In this document: positions 1-5,104 of the stretch, in pieces
How the letters are laid out: every line of letters begins with the position of its first letter
Numbering within the stretch: the first letter of the stretch is position 1
Assembly (NCBI GenBank): GCA_027035735.1
Contig: JALVUH010000158.1
Coordinates: forward strand, 1 to 5,104
Direction: 5' to 3'
DNA: 5,104 nt
DNA from: Nautiliaceae bacterium
GTDB taxonomy: Bacteria > Campylobacterota > Campylobacteria > Campylobacterales > Nautiliaceae
Notes under the pieces: generated by a model
The model's database searches: none
The model's input: only the letters and a program-made list of their open reading frames with translations
Told to the model about the DNA's origin: nothing
Translations under genes and position numbers: made by a program

Positions 1-252
1 AAAATTCCTACTATTTTGAAGCCAAGAAAAAAGTATTATTTTGGAAAACTTTATAAAGAGCTTTTTTTACTTTGGCTTGATTTAAAAAAAGCTGGAATTG
101 AATTTGATTTATTGTATGATACGATTGGATGGGATACTATAAAATATTATAATTTAAAAAATATTTTATATATTCATCAAGGTGGAATAAAAGGTAATGA
201 AAGTATGATACAGCGATATTTGCATAAATTTAAGGGGAAAGGGATTTTTTAA
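1..252 (+). CDS. C-terminal part of ACC deaminase / D-cysteine desulfhydrase-like PLP enzyme (5' end outside window)
   Basis: The reading frame is open from the first base and ends at TAA 250-252, giving 83 residues. A TTG at 16-18 is only an internal codon, because the frame continues upstream as KIPTIL. The fragment resembles the C-terminal end of the tryptophan-synthase-beta-like (fold type II) PLP enzymes annotated as 1-aminocyclopropane-1-carboxylate deaminase or D-cysteine desulfhydrase. Its marks are PRKKYYFGKLY (residues 8-18), LLYDTIGW (37-44) and especially YIHQGGIKGNESM (57-69), which matches the conserved 'hxHxGG' segment near the end of the family. The catalytic Lys and most of the PLP pocket lie outside the window, so the substrate cannot be judged; bacterial members often act on D-cysteine rather than ACC. 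It converges on the Bat/HAD block and is probably a separate transcription unit. Family assignment is by recall of motifs, with no alignment run. Confidence 0.72.
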   Translation, partial: KIPTILKPRKKYYFGKLYKELFLLWLDLKKAGIEFDLLYDTIGWDTIKYYNLKNILYIHQGGIKGNESMIQRYLHKFKGKGIF

Positions 253-261
253 AATGGTTGT

Positions 262-302
262 AAAATTATAACTTAAAAGCTTAAAATTTTCTTAAATTTT
301 TT
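262..302. terminator. weak candidate bidirectional terminator between convergent genes
   Basis: In the 66-bp gap between the two convergent stop codons, 262-271 (AAAATTATAA) can pair with 281-290 (TTAAAATTTT). This gives nine A-T pairs and one mismatch around a 9-nt loop, followed on the plus strand by a T-run at 297-302. The stem contains no G-C pair, so it would be unstable. Position between convergent genes is the main reason to list it; any A+T-rich DNA of this kind yields such pairings by chance. Confidence 0.2.
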
Positions 303-318
303 AATTTCTTGTATAAAA

Positions 319-1068
319 TTAGGACAAATTATTTAATAATTTTGGTAATTGGGCAATAGACTCAATTAAAAAATCAGGTTTTGCTTTTAGAAGGTCGCTT
401 TCTTTAAATTTACCTGTTTTAACTAAGCAAGTTTTTAAAAAGCATGTTTTTGCGCCTATAATATCACTTACTATATCATCTCCTACCATTAATACTTCTT
501 TTTTATCAAGTCCCATATCTTTTATTGCTAAGGAGAAAAATTCACAATTTGGTTTTCCTAATATTTTTGCTTCTTTTTCACTTGCAAACTCAAGACATTT
601 TACAAATCCGCCTGCATCAAGACTAAGCCCATCACTATCTTTAAAGTATTTATTTTTATTTGTAGCAATAAATCCAGCACCATTTTCAAGATATCTAAAA
701 CCTTGATTTAAATTATCATAAGTAAAATTTTTATATGCATCACATACTAAAACATATTTAATTTCTCCTTTTAAATCATTAAAAAATTCTTTTGCTTCAT
801 CAGTTGCAATTATGTATGCATTTGCATTTTCATTTTGTAAAAATAATTTTGCAGCATTAAGAGCTGTAAAAATTTCATTTTCTTTTATTTCAAATCCCAT
901 ATTTTTTAATTTTTCATAAAGTTTAGTTGGAGGAATTCTAGAGGTATTTGATAAAAATCTAATTTTATAATTTTTTCTAAGTTCTTTTAGCGTTTCAATT
1001 GCTCCATCTATTACTTTATCTCCTTCATATAAAACTCCTCCAATATCAAGCAAGAGACCTTTTATCAT
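319..1068 (-). CDS. HAD-IIA family hydrolase, LHPP-like (TIGR01458 type)
   Basis: A 249-residue cytosolic phosphatase-like protein of normal full length for the family. It lines up with the LHPP (phospholysine/phosphohistidine inorganic pyrophosphate phosphatase) group. Motif I is LLLDIGGVLY (residues 5-14, nucleophile D8), motif II is FLSNTS (38-43, S40), motif III is the Lys of ILGKPN (K172), and motif IV is GDDIVSDIIGA (196-206). A C2-type cap lies roughly at 70-170, and the cap/core stretch YFKDSDGLSLDAGGFVKCLE (141-160) is very like the corresponding LHPP segment. The residue two after the nucleophile is Gly10, where classical HAD phosphatases have Asp and LHPP has Ser. ATG 1068-1066 overlaps the batD stop by 4 nt (ATGA) and is preceded by a near-perfect Shine-Dalgarno, so the start is firm. 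It is the last gene of the Bat block. Its substrate, and any link to Bat function, are unknown. Confidence 0.9.
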   Translation of the reverse strand: MIKGLLLDIGGVLYEGDKVIDGAIETLKELRKNYKIRFLSNTSRIPPTKLYEKLKNMGFEIKENEIFTALNAAKLFLQNENANAYIIATDEAKEFFNDLKGEIKYVLVCDAYKNFTYDNLNQGFRYLENGAGFIATNKNKYFKDSDGLSLDAGGFVKCLEFASEKEAKILGKPNCEFFSLAIKDMGLDKKEVLMVGDDIVSDIIGAKTCFLKTCLVKTGKFKESDLLKAKPDFLIESIAQLPKLLNNLS

Positions 1069-2483
1069 GTTCCCCTCCTTATTTGTTTTATTATTTTTAT
1101 TATATCTTTTTTATTGATTTTATTGTTAGCATTTTTATATATGTTTTCTTCTATTTGTTCCATTATCTTTTTTATTTCTTTATTTTCTTCATATTTTTTT
1201 AAGATATTTAATAATTCTTTTTGGTCTGCTTTTTTTATTTTGATAATTTCATCATTTTTTAGGTAATTATAGGCTTTTAATATTAAAATTCCTATTAATA
1301 TTCCTATAATAAGTGAGGCTAAAGAGATAAAAATAATAAATCCTAAATTTATTTTGTTTTTTTTCATATTAGATATTGGGGTTTTTACATAAGGAATATT
1401 TTTATGTTTATTTAGAATATTTAGAGAATTTTTTATTTTTACATAGATTTTAGGAGTAGAGATGATATGAATTTTGCCATCAAAAGTTTTTAATTTGAAA
1501 GAAGGAATGATATAGCTATTATTTGCTATAACTACAAATGTTTGAACAAATTTTCCACATAATTTATTATTTTTGATATTTAAAAATAATTTTGGTTTGT
1601 GTTGGTAAACAGTTGCATTTTTTATATTTAAATTAAAAGGTTCAATAGAATAAAAATCTCCGCATCCACTGATAATAAGCGTGATTTTATTTGGTTCATC
1701 TGCTTTTAATTCTTTTTTTGCTTTTATAGAAATATGAAAATCTCCATAAATTGAACCTTTTGGAATAGGCTTCACTTCAATTTTTAATCTATTAGAATAG
1801 ATGTTTTTATATTGCATACTTGTTATTTGTAATCCAAAAAAATTGTCTGTTTGAGTTTGAACTAATTTACCCACTTGAGCAATATAAGGTCCTATTTGAT
1901 ATGAACCTGTCTTTTGAGGAATTATAAGAAATTTATATATTAAAATATCTTCATTTGCTTTTTTTATCTCTTTTGAGTTTATCTCTTTTATTAAAAAGTT
2001 TTTAATATAAGGTCTTTGTATTTGAACTGATTGAGCAGGAGCTTTTTTTATAAATTTTAGTGTGAGGATTGCATCTTCTCCTAAATAAAGGCTTTTTTTT
2101 GAAACATTAATATCAAGTTCAAAATTTCCTTTTGTTTGTTTTGGCTCTATTACTTTTATATGAATAGGTTTTGTTTTATATACTTTTCCATTAATAATTA
2201 CGCTAAATGATGGAATTGTGAGATTTTTTTGAGGAAAAAGGATAAATGATTTTGTAATGGTTTCACTCATTTTACCATTTATTATACTTATGTTATCTGA
2301 ATTTGATGTTCCAACTATTTTATTGCCATCAATCTCTTGAATATTTGGAAATTTGATATTTTTTCCTTGGGCACTAATTGTGACTATTAATTCTTCCCCT
2401 GATGTTAAAACTTTTTTATTTACTGTTACATTTACTGAAGATGCAAATAAAATTAAAGGAATTAATAAAAATAAAATCCTCAC
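1065..2483 (-). CDS. batD: BatD-like periplasmic protein with C-terminal membrane anchor
   Basis: A 472-residue BatD family protein (oxygen-tolerance family), identified from layout and operon position. A short signal peptide (about 1-15, FLLIPLILFASS) is followed by a large beta-rich periplasmic region. One membrane helix lies at about 379-403 (DNA about 1275-1349), and a Lys/Glu-rich tail of about 70 residues should be cytoplasmic. The periplasmic region looks like three related Ig-like blocks, each closing with a similar strand set: IPSFSVIINGKVYKTKPIHI (90-109), IIPQKTGSYQIGPYI (187-201) leading to RLKIEVKP (232-239), and IIPSFKLKTFDGKIHI (325-340) leading to PKIYVKI (344-350). C274 and C309 are the only cysteines and could form a disulfide. 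The start is GTG (2483-2481), overlapping the batC stop as GTGA with AAGGAG 6 nt upstream. BatD probably bridges the VWA proteins in the periplasm; this is inference. Confidence 0.85.
   Translation of the reverse strand: MRILFLLIPLILFASSVNVTVNKKVLTSGEELIVTISAQGKNIKFPNIQEIDGNKIVGTSNSDNISIINGKMSETITKSFILFPQKNLTIPSFSVIINGKVYKTKPIHIKVIEPKQTKGNFELDINVSKKSLYLGEDAILTLKFIKKAPAQSVQIQRPYIKNFLIKEINSKEIKKANEDILIYKFLIIPQKTGSYQIGPYIAQVGKLVQTQTDNFFGLQITSMQYKNIYSNRLKIEVKPIPKGSIYGDFHISIKAKKELKADEPNKITLIISGCGDFYSIEPFNLNIKNATVYQHKPKLFLNIKNNKLCGKFVQTFVVIANNSYIIPSFKLKTFDGKIHIISTPKIYVKIKNSLNILNKHKNIPYVKTPISNMKKNKINLGFIIFISLASLIIGILIGILILKAYNYLKNDEIIKIKKADQKELLNILKKYEENKEIKKIMEQIEENIYKNANNKINKKDIIKIIKQIRRGT
1074..1080 (-). 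promoter_or_regulatory. strong ribosome binding site of the HAD gene
   Basis: The minus strand reads AAGGAGG, then 5 nt (GGAAC), then ATG. This is the best Shine-Dalgarno in the window and lies inside the last codons of batD (encoding IRRG). It fixes the HAD start at 1068 and suggests the phosphatase can be translated well on its own as well as by coupling to batD. Confidence 0.8.
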
Positions 2484-3169
2484 TCTTGACTCCTTAGTGG
2501 TAATAATAATGTGTTAAATTGCAAATTTTTTAATAAGTTCATGTAATACCTTTTCCTAATATCTGTGGTGTTTTGTTCTTTAATTTGTAGTTTTTTGATT
2601 TTATTTTTTTGATATTGTTTATGTTTTATGGATTTTTGCGTATGTTTTTTATTAATTTTATTAATTTTATTATTTTTATTATTTTTTTTATTTTTTTTAT
2701 TTTTTATTTTTTTGTGTTGATTTATATTTTTATTATTTTGTTTATTATGATTTTTTTTACTTTTTGGATTATTTTTTTGATTATTTTGTATATGTTTGTG
2801 TTTGTTTTCATTATTTTTATTTGGATTATGTTTGTTTTTTGGTTTGTGCTGGTGTATAATTTTTTCTATAAGTTTTAGATTATATAAAGCATCTTTGTCT
2901 TTTTTTATTTTTAATGCTTCTTTATAAGCTTTGATTGCTTTTTGAAATTGAAATGTTTTTGCATATGCATTTCCTAAATTATAAAGAGCTCTAAATTTAA
3001 GAGAGGGTTTTGTAATTTTTTTGTAAAGATTTATAGCCTTTTTATACTCTTTCATTTTATAGTATCCATTTGCAGCATCATAAATGGCTTCTTGAGAGCC
3101 GATTTTTAGATATTCTTTTGGAGTTAGAGCAAATAAAAATACTGCGAATAAAATTATTAATTTTTTCAT
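2480..3169 (-). CDS. batC: BatC-like exported TPR protein with Lys/Asn/His-rich tail
   Basis: A 229-residue protein placed between batB and batD, as BatC is in Bat clusters. Residues 1-15 (MKKLIILFAVFLFAL) form a signal peptide or N-terminal anchor without a lipobox Cys, so the rest should be periplasmic. Two TPR-like helix pairs follow: about 27-54 (AIYDAANGYYKMKEYKKAIN...) and 60-88 (RALYNLGNAYAKTFQFQKAI...). From about 106 to 198 the sequence is low-complexity Lys/Asn with nine His; E121 is the only acidic residue between E103 and E198. BatC-type proteins usually have a Gln/Asp/Glu/Asn-rich hydrophilic linker here, so the strong positive charge is unusual. The protein ends with a non-repetitive segment, RKRYYMNLLKNLQFNTLLLP (205-224), which argues that the frame is intact and the linker is not a frameshift product. 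ATG 3169 overlaps the batB stop (ATGA), with GGGAG 6 nt upstream. It is probably a protein-interaction subunit. The C/E naming of Bat TPR proteins is loose. Confidence 0.8.
   Translation of the reverse strand: MKKLIILFAVFLFALTPKEYLKIGSQEAIYDAANGYYKMKEYKKAINLYKKITKPSLKFRALYNLGNAYAKTFQFQKAIKAYKEALKIKKDKDALYNLKLIEKIIHQHKPKNKHNPNKNNENKHKHIQNNQKNNPKSKKNHNKQNNKNINQHKKIKNKKNKKNNKNNKINKINKKHTQKSIKHKQYQKNKIKKLQIKEQNTTDIRKRYYMNLLKNLQFNTLLLPLRSQE
2490..2495 (-). promoter_or_regulatory. ribosome binding site deciding the GTG start of batD
   Basis: The minus strand reads AAGGAG, a 6-nt spacer (TCAAGA), then GTG. The signal peptide begins directly at this codon, and the GTGA overlap with the stop of the upstream gene supports it as the start despite the non-ATG codon. 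Confidence 0.75.
2576..2854 (-). other. low-complexity segment encoding the Lys/Asn/His-rich linker of batC
   Basis: This stretch encodes residues about 106-198 of the TPR protein, almost entirely with AAA, AAT, CAT, CAA and ATT/ATA codons. The plus strand is nearly all T, A and a few G. Positions 2640-2759 (120 nt) contain no C at all, so the corresponding mRNA stretch contains no G. The reading frame stays open through it and resumes ordinary sequence on both sides. Confidence 0.85.
2651..2686. repeat. 9-bp tandem repeat, four copies, inside batC
   Basis: The plus strand reads ATTAATTTT at 2651-2659 and 2660-2668, then ATTATTTTT at 2669-2677 and 2678-2686. The unit is three codons long, so gain or loss of copies would keep frame. 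The repeat continues less regularly to the right as T8-A-T8 (2682-2698). Confidence 0.8.
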
Positions 3170-3954
3170 TTACTTCTCCCAAATGATGCTATAAAAATTA
3201 ATATAAGAGCTATTAATAAAAAATAATAAAATAGTTCTGTTTTATCTAAAATTTTAATTCTTTTTTGAGTCTCTTTTTTATTTAAAATTTTTGCAATTTT
3301 TTCAATATCTTTATTTGAATAGCTAAATTTAATTCCTTTATTACTTATTTTGGTATTTAAACAACTTTTTTTTGCTATATTGTAAAATAATCCCTCTTTT
3401 GGAGCTTGGTAGCTTATTGTAAGAAAAATAGGGTTTTTGATAGTTTTTTTTGCTTCATTTATTGCTTCATTTACATTTGAAATAGGAGAAGTAAATAAAA
3501 AATTTTTGTTTATGTGATTTAAAAGATAAATTATCGCATCATAATCGTTGCTAGGAGGATTTAATAAAAGTGGTTGATTATCAACAATTATAATACTTAC
3601 ATTTTGCATATTCAATTTTTTGAATAATAATTTAATTTTATTTATTGCAGCATCAAATCTATCTGGATAAATATCTTTACATTTCATAGGAGCTGAAGCA
3701 TCAAGAATAATTACTATATTGTTTTTTGGAAGAGTTACATATGTAAAGCCATGTTTAATGATTGGTCTAGCAAGCGCAAATATTAAGAGAATATATGCAA
3801 TTAGATATAAAATAAATCTCTTTTTTTTATTAAAGGATACTTTTGTAGTTATTTTTTCTAAAATATTTTTTTGAAAAGGTAAATTTTTATTTTTTAAAAA
3901 TACTATTATTAATCCTAAAAGTAAAATAAAGGCAAAAGGATTTAAAAATTCCAT
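3166..3954 (-). CDS. batB: BatB-like VWA membrane protein with degenerate MIDAS
   Basis: A 262-residue protein with the Bat VWA layout. It has two N-terminal membrane helices (about 6-20 and 46-63, the second followed by ARPIIKHG), a periplasmic VWA domain (about 78-225) and a C-terminal helix (about 240-258). The segment DASAPMKCKDIYPDRFDAAI (85-104) aligns with the BatB pattern 'DxSxSM...DxxPNRxxxAK', but the MIDAS DxSxS reads DASAP, with Pro at 89. Where BatA has the metal-binding Thr and the LTDG Asp, BatB has Ser159 (PISNVNEAI) and Ile180 (LTISYQ). Metal binding is therefore probably weakened or lost. The domain is otherwise intact, so this looks like a pseudo-VWA partner, not a decaying gene. 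Its ATG lies 13 nt inside the end of batA, with AGGAG 6 nt upstream. It is shorter than many BatB proteins (over 300 residues), probably for lack of a C-terminal extension. Confidence 0.85.
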   Translation of the reverse strand: MEFLNPFAFILLLGLIIVFLKNKNLPFQKNILEKITTKVSFNKKKRFILYLIAYILLIFALARPIIKHGFTYVTLPKNNIVIILDASAPMKCKDIYPDRFDAAINKIKLLFKKLNMQNVSIIIVDNQPLLLNPPSNDYDAIIYLLNHINKNFLFTSPISNVNEAINEAKKTIKNPIFLTISYQAPKEGLFYNIAKKSCLNTKISNKGIKFSYSNKDIEKIAKILNKKETQKRIKILDKTELFYYFLLIALILIFIASFGRSK

Positions 3955-4805
3955 AAACTTCTCCTATAGTTAAAAAGAAAAAGAAGATAAAAAACAATTC
4001 CTATTATTAAAGGATATTCAAAATAATAAATTTTTTGAATTTTTATATGAGTTTTAAGAGAAGATTTTTCAAGTTTATTTATACTTTCATAAACTTTTTT
4101 TAATTCATTTGGATTTTGTATCCAAAAAAATTTTCCTCCTGTTTTTTTAGCAATTTCTTCCAAATCTTGAGTATTTACACTTTTCCCAATACCTATGGCA
4201 TATACTTTTATTTTTTCTTTTTGCAATGTTTTTATAACTAAATTTTTAGGAGTTTTTGAAGAGTTATCTATTCCATCTGTTAAGAGAATTATTATTTTAT
4301 TTTTTGCTTTTGAATTTTTAAAAAGAGTGGTACTGAGAAATAAAGCATCATAAATAGCAGTAGCTTCTCCTGCAATTCCAGGATAAATTCTATTAAGAAT
4401 TTCACTAAAAGTTTTTTTGTCATATGTAAGTGGTGAAGCTATATATGGTATATTTCCAAACACGACTAGTCCCACTCTATCATTAACTCTTTTTTTTACA
4501 AAGTCATTAATTATTATTTTTGCATTATCAAGTTTATGATACATTCCCATAGAACCGCTGGTATCAAGCACCATTAAAATATCATATCCTAAAGATGTGT
4601 TTTTATAAATTTTCGTTTTTATAGGAGAACTTAGAGCAATACTAAAAAATAAAATAGCTAAAAATAGATTTAAATTAAATGGAATTTTTTTAATAAAAAA
4701 AGAGCTATTTGGAAAAATAATTGCATCAAGTTTTGGTCTGCAAAATTTATAACAAATTAAAAATATAAAAGGAATAATTAAAGCTAAAGGATATTCTAAA
4801 TTCAT
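3942..4805 (-). CDS. batA: BatA-like VWA membrane protein with intact MIDAS
   Basis: A 287-residue inner-membrane VWA protein. Helices lie at about 5-19 and 45-62 (ending ALSSPIKTK), the VWA domain at about 74-245, and a C-terminal helix at about 263-280. The MIDAS is complete: D81-T-S83-G-S85 (VLDTSGSMG), T149 in GEATAIYDAL, and D177 in LLTDGIDNSS. Typical VWA strands RVGLVVFG (110-117) and VYAIGIG (201-207) are present, as is the family's late EEIAKKTGGKFF segment (216-227). It is expected to bind Mg2+ or a similar ion and to interact with BatB and a MoxR AAA+ ATPase; the ATPase part is family knowledge, as its gene is not in the window. ATG 4805 overlaps the upstream stop (ATGA), with a modest AGGA 5 nt upstream, so translation may depend partly on coupling. 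Bat proteins were first linked to aerotolerance in Bacteroides fragilis, but their mechanism is not established. Confidence 0.9.
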   Translation of the reverse strand: MNLEYPLALIIPFIFLICYKFCRPKLDAIIFPNSSFFIKKIPFNLNLFLAILFFSIALSSPIKTKIYKNTSLGYDILMVLDTSGSMGMYHKLDNAKIIINDFVKKRVNDRVGLVVFGNIPYIASPLTYDKKTFSEILNRIYPGIAGEATAIYDALFLSTTLFKNSKAKNKIIILLTDGIDNSSKTPKNLVIKTLQKEKIKVYAIGIGKSVNTQDLEEIAKKTGGKFFWIQNPNELKKVYESINKLEKSSLKTHIKIQKIYYFEYPLIIGIVFYLLFLFNYRRSLWNF

Positions 4806-5104
4806 TTTATTCCTAAATAATTTTTTACTAATTTTTTTGTTTGTTCATCTATTTGTTCTACTTCTTTTTTATATTTATAATTACTTAATCTATTTAATAT
4901 TTCTTCTAAAAGTTTTTCATTTTTTTTATTTTTAAATTTTTTTGCTTTTTTGGTAAATTCATAAGCAAATTTTTTAGGATTATTTATTAGTTTAAAAAGC
5001 TCTTTTTTTTCTTTTTTGATTTTTAATGATTTTTTAAGAAAAATAATTATTATTCCTAAAAATAAAAACATAACAATAACTAAAACCATCCACCAATTAA
5101 AATG
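4802..5104 (-). CDS. small membrane protein upstream of batA, DUF4381-like (5' end outside window)
   Basis: This frame has its stop at 4802-4804 and is open to the right window edge, giving at least 100 residues. The in-frame ATG at 5089-5087 would give 95 residues, but it has no properly spaced Shine-Dalgarno, and the codons before it read HFNWW without a stop. I therefore take that ATG as internal and the gene as cut by the edge. The layout is Trp-Trp, one membrane helix (about MVLVIVMFLFLGIIIIFL), then a strongly basic helical cytoplasmic part ending KKLVKNYLGIK. This layout and its place just before batA match the small DUF4381-type proteins found in MoxR/DUF58/BatA clusters; these also have a WW motif before the helix and a short helical domain after it. 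Similarity is by layout, not by strong sequence recognition. The function is unknown, and a role as an assembly subunit of the Bat complex is inference. Confidence 0.6.
   Translation of the reverse strand, partial: HFNWWMVLVIVMFLFLGIIIIFLKKSLKIKKEKKELFKLINNPKKFAYEFTKKAKKFKNKKNEKLLEEILNRLSNYKYKKEVEQIDEQTKKLVKNYLGIK

Noticed and set aside
16..252. TTG at position 16 as a start giving a separate 78-residue protein
   Set aside because: The frame is open to the window edge, and the codons before it (KIPTI) fit the same PLP-enzyme family, so it is an internal Leu in a partial gene.
253..318. A tRNA or small RNA gene in the convergent gap
   Set aside because: Only 66 bp of nearly pure A/T, without a cloverleaf, G-C stems or a clear terminator.
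999..1202. Plus-strand reading frame of 67 residues, very rich in Phe, Leu, Ile and Tyr
   Set aside because: It is antisense to the start of the HAD gene and the end of batD. Its hydrophobic, membrane-like look is the complement of Lys/Asn-rich codons in the real genes.
2640..2760. CRISPR-like or origin-like repeat array (DnaA boxes, AT-rich unwinding element)
   Set aside because: The repeats are 9-bp direct units with no spacers and encode protein. I saw no DnaA-box cluster beside them and no dnaA or dnaN gene in the window.
2576..2854. Possible frameshift or decayed DNA in the T-rich tract of batC
   Set aside because: The frame passes through cleanly, and the C-terminal segment after it (RKRYYMNLLK...) is normal non-repetitive sequence ending in a GTGA overlap with batD.
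2609..2878. Plus-strand reading frame of 89 residues, almost all Phe, Ile, Met and Val, resembling a small membrane protein or toxin
   Set aside because: It is the exact antisense of the poly-Lys/Asn linker of batC; TTT/ATT codons arise from AAA/AAT. There is no independent ribosome site or family resemblance.

Overview
The window is extremely A+T-rich, with Lys, Asn and Ile codons dominating. It reads as chromosomal DNA of a low-GC member of the Campylobacterota (Epsilonproteobacteria), possibly a Nautiliales- or Arcobacter-like genus. The phylum guess rests on the protein style and on the gene set (an ACC-deaminase-like PLP enzyme, a Bat gene cluster with a small DUF4381-like protein, and an LHPP-type HAD phosphatase). 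The genus cannot be settled from this window.

Layout. Positions 1-252 (+) hold the C-terminal end of a PLP-dependent 1-aminocyclopropane-1-carboxylate deaminase / D-cysteine desulfhydrase-like enzyme that begins outside the window. After a 66-bp A+T-rich convergent gap, everything else is one dense minus-strand block. Read in its transcription order (right to left), it is: a small membrane protein cut by the right window edge (5104-4802), BatA (4805-3942), BatB (3954-3166), a BatC-like TPR protein (3169-2480), BatD (2483-1065) and an LHPP-like HAD hydrolase (1068-319). Every junction overlaps, by 4 nt (ATGA or GTGA) or 13 nt. This strongly suggests a single polycistronic mRNA with coupled translation. 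The promoter, and probably the MoxR ATPase and DUF58 genes that normally head such clusters, would lie to the right of the window.

How the genes work together. Bat ('Bacteroides aerotolerance') clusters are widespread, and their exact biochemical role is unsettled. They are thought to form an inner-membrane/periplasmic von Willebrand A (VWA) complex that is remodelled by a MoxR AAA+ ATPase. Here BatA keeps a complete metal-binding (MIDAS) site, while BatB has the same fold and membrane layout but a broken MIDAS. The two may therefore form an asymmetric pair, one metal-binding and one structural. BatC is an exported two-TPR protein with a very long Lys/Asn/His-rich tail. BatD is a large periplasmic beta-rich protein anchored by one membrane helix. 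The terminal HAD phosphatase is cytosolic and is the unexpected passenger of the operon.

The points most worth a second look are the degenerate BatB MIDAS, the basic low-complexity tail of BatC with its 9-bp DNA repeat and 120-nt C-free stretch, and the translationally coupled HAD phosphatase. I saw no RNA gene, insertion sequence, CRISPR array or clear mobile element. No gap between genes exceeds 66 bp.
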